7,466 nucleotides of DNA from Clostridia bacterium (GTDB lineage: Bacteria > Bacillota_A > Clostridia > Oscillospirales > CAG-272): the NCBI GenBank assembly GCA_017454075.1, contig JAFTDQ010000130.1, positions 1 to 7,466 on the forward strand, read 5' to 3'. The notes beneath the pieces were generated by a model, which saw only the letters and a program-made list of their open reading frames with translations, was not told the DNA's origin and did no database searches. Numbering within the stretch: the first letter of the stretch is position 1; the number at the start of each line of letters is the position of its first letter. Of this stretch, positions 6,407-7,466 are shown piece after piece. A program made the translations under genes and the position numbers.

Positions 6407-7309
6407 TCAGAGCGCTTTTACAAGCTCTTTGAAATCGACGTTGACCCTTGAAAAATCCCCGTTTTCGGGGCTTTGTATCGAAATTATCAGTCCGCTCGAC
6501 GGCTTTACCACGGTAAGCTGGCCGTACGCGCCGTCGGCGCGGTACGCTCCGCCGAACCCGTCTGGGTAGATCCAGAACTGATATCCGTAGCTTCCCCCGT
6601 CGTCGAACGTCCCGACCTTCGGAGAGGACGCCTCGAGCGTCCATTCGCGGCTGACTATCCGGCGCCCGCGCCACGTCCCGCCGTTCAGATAAATCTGTCC
6701 GAGCTTCAGCTGATCCCTCAGTCTTAAATACAGCCCCGTGGCGGACATCGTATGCCCGCGCGGGGAGGTCTCCCACGCCGGATAGACGATTTCGCAGGGC
6801 TCGAACAGCTTTTCGAAAAGATATGACTGAAGCGATCTGCCTATCCTCTTTTCAAGCATGCAGGTCGCAAGGAAGGTGTCGGCGTTAGAATACTCGAACC
6901 TTTCGCCGGGCTTTTCGGGATGTTTTTGCGAAAACATGTATTTTATCCAGTCCAGCCCCGCTTCGCCCCGCGTATTTCCCATGAGATAAGGCTTTCCGAA
7001 GCCGGATCTCATGGTGAGAAGATCCTTCAGCGTGATATCGCTCACCGTCGGATCGGTCCCGTCCGTCACGTATTCGGGATAAAGGTCCGCGAGCTTTTCG
7101 TCAAGCCCGATCAGCCCCTCGTCGGCGGCGATGCCTATGCCCGTGCTGCCGAAGCTCTTGGCGTGCGAAAAAACGCATCTCGGGCGGTCAAAGACGTATC
7201 TGTGCTCGGCTATCACCGAATCCCCGTCGGCAACGGCGACGGCCTCGACAAGCCCGGTGCCCTCGTATTTCGAAGCAAACTCCGAAAACAGACTTTCAGC
7301 TCTGCTCAT
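6407..7309 (-). CDS. Serine hydrolase, beta-lactamase class C / PBP-like family
   Basis: A 300-aa member of the large beta-lactamase-related family (COG1680 type), which includes D-amino-acid peptidases, esterases and class C beta-lactamases; the substrate cannot be told from the sequence. The SxxK nucleophile motif is Ser48-His-Ala-Lys51, followed by the helix GSTGIGIAADEGLIGLDEKL. The second motif YxN is Tyr140-Ser-Asn142 in FEYSNADTF. A DGAYGQ segment at 259-264 sits where the third motif (KTG/HxG-like) is expected. LKDLLTMRSGFG near 95-105 is also typical of the family. I see no signal peptide or membrane segment, so it is probably cytoplasmic, unusual beside envelope genes. The ATG directly follows the stop of the PAP2 gene (TAAATG) and is preceded at 6 nt by AGAGG (7316-7320), located inside the PAP2 coding sequence, so translation is likely coupled. 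Confidence 0.9.
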   Translation of the reverse strand: MSRAESLFSEFASKYEGTGLVEAVAVADGDSVIAEHRYVFDRPRCVFSHAKSFGSTGIGIAADEGLIGLDEKLADLYPEYVTDGTDPTVSDITLKDLLTMRSGFGKPYLMGNTRGEAGLDWIKYMFSQKHPEKPGERFEYSNADTFLATCMLEKRIGRSLQSYLFEKLFEPCEIVYPAWETSPRGHTMSATGLYLRLRDQLKLGQIYLNGGTWRGRRIVSREWTLEASSPKVGTFDDGGSYGYQFWIYPDGFGGAYRADGAYGQLTVVKPSSGLIISIQSPENGDFSRVNVDFKELVKAL

Positions 7310-7466
7310 TTACGGCCTCTTTCGCCCTTTTTTTTCTTTCTTTATCTGTGAAACGGTCTTTACCCCTCCCGAGTAGAGCATAGCAAGCGAAAGGGCGAGG
7401 ATTGTCCCCCCGATTATGTCGGTAAACCAGTGAACGCCCGAAAAATATCTCGTGAATACCGAAAGC
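7310..7466 (-). CDS. PAP2-family phosphatase, C-terminal part (partial)
   Basis: The last 51 codons of a gene that enters from the right edge. The minus-strand reading (one base, then complete codons) begins LSVFTRYFSGVHWFTDIIGG, which contains the third PAP2 signature, R-x5-H-x3-D, with the family's usual Ser-Arg replaced by Thr-Arg. A hydrophobic stretch (TILALSLAMLY) and a Lys/Arg-rich tail (KKEKKGRKRP) follow, as expected for the last membrane helix and cytoplasmic end. PAP2 proteins remove phosphate from lipid phosphates such as undecaprenyl pyrophosphate or phosphatidic acid; which substrate applies cannot be seen because the rest of the gene is missing. The TAA stop abuts the ATG of the serine hydrolase. 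This short reading frame is easily missed because the window cuts it. Confidence 0.82.
   Translation of the reverse strand, partial: LSVFTRYFSGVHWFTDIIGGTILALSLAMLYSGGVKTVSQIKKEKKGRKRP

Overview
This looks like a stretch of bacterial chromosome, most likely from a Gram-positive-like member of the Clostridia (Firmicutes), probably an uncultured or gut-type lineage. The reasons are tight co-directional packing, AGGAGG-type ribosome binding sites, a near-perfect sigma-70/sigma-A promoter in front of a tRNA gene, VanY-like and copper-amine-oxidase-N-like membrane proteins, and a GlnRS gene paired with a long GluRS gene. The assignment is an inference; there is no rRNA or other taxonomic marker. 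By eye the GC content is in the fifties. I see no insertion sequence, phage, CRISPR or integration signal.

Everything real is on the minus strand, so the genes read from the right edge to the left. In order of transcription they are: the C-terminal end of a PAP2-family membrane phosphatase (7310-7466, cut by the window edge); a beta-lactamase-like serine hydrolase (6407-7309); a single-pass membrane protein with a copper-amine-oxidase-N-like domain (5341-6387); a single-pass VanY/M15-like protein whose active site appears destroyed (4578-5399); UDP-glucose 4-epimerase galE (3541-4557); glutamyl-tRNA synthetase gltX (1840-3528); glutaminyl-tRNA synthetase glnS (158-1834); and tRNA-Pro(GGG) (2-77) with its own promoter. 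The seven protein genes are separated by 0, 19, -59, 20, 12 and 5 nt, with no room for internal terminators, so they probably form one transcription unit whose promoter lies beyond the right edge.

The operon has two themes. The upstream part concerns the cell envelope: a lipid phosphatase, a penicillin-binding-fold hydrolase, two membrane-anchored proteins with external domains, and the epimerase that supplies UDP-galactose for glycans. The downstream part charges tRNA-Glu and tRNA-Gln, then adds a proline tRNA. The most unusual point is the VanY-like protein: it keeps two of the zinc ligands but has Arg where the catalytic Glu should be and Gln where the third zinc-ligand His should be, and it has lost the Arg of the SGYR motif. 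It also starts 59 nt inside the gene of the membrane protein before it. The two may be translationally coupled partners, and the VanY-like one may bind peptidoglycan rather than cut it.
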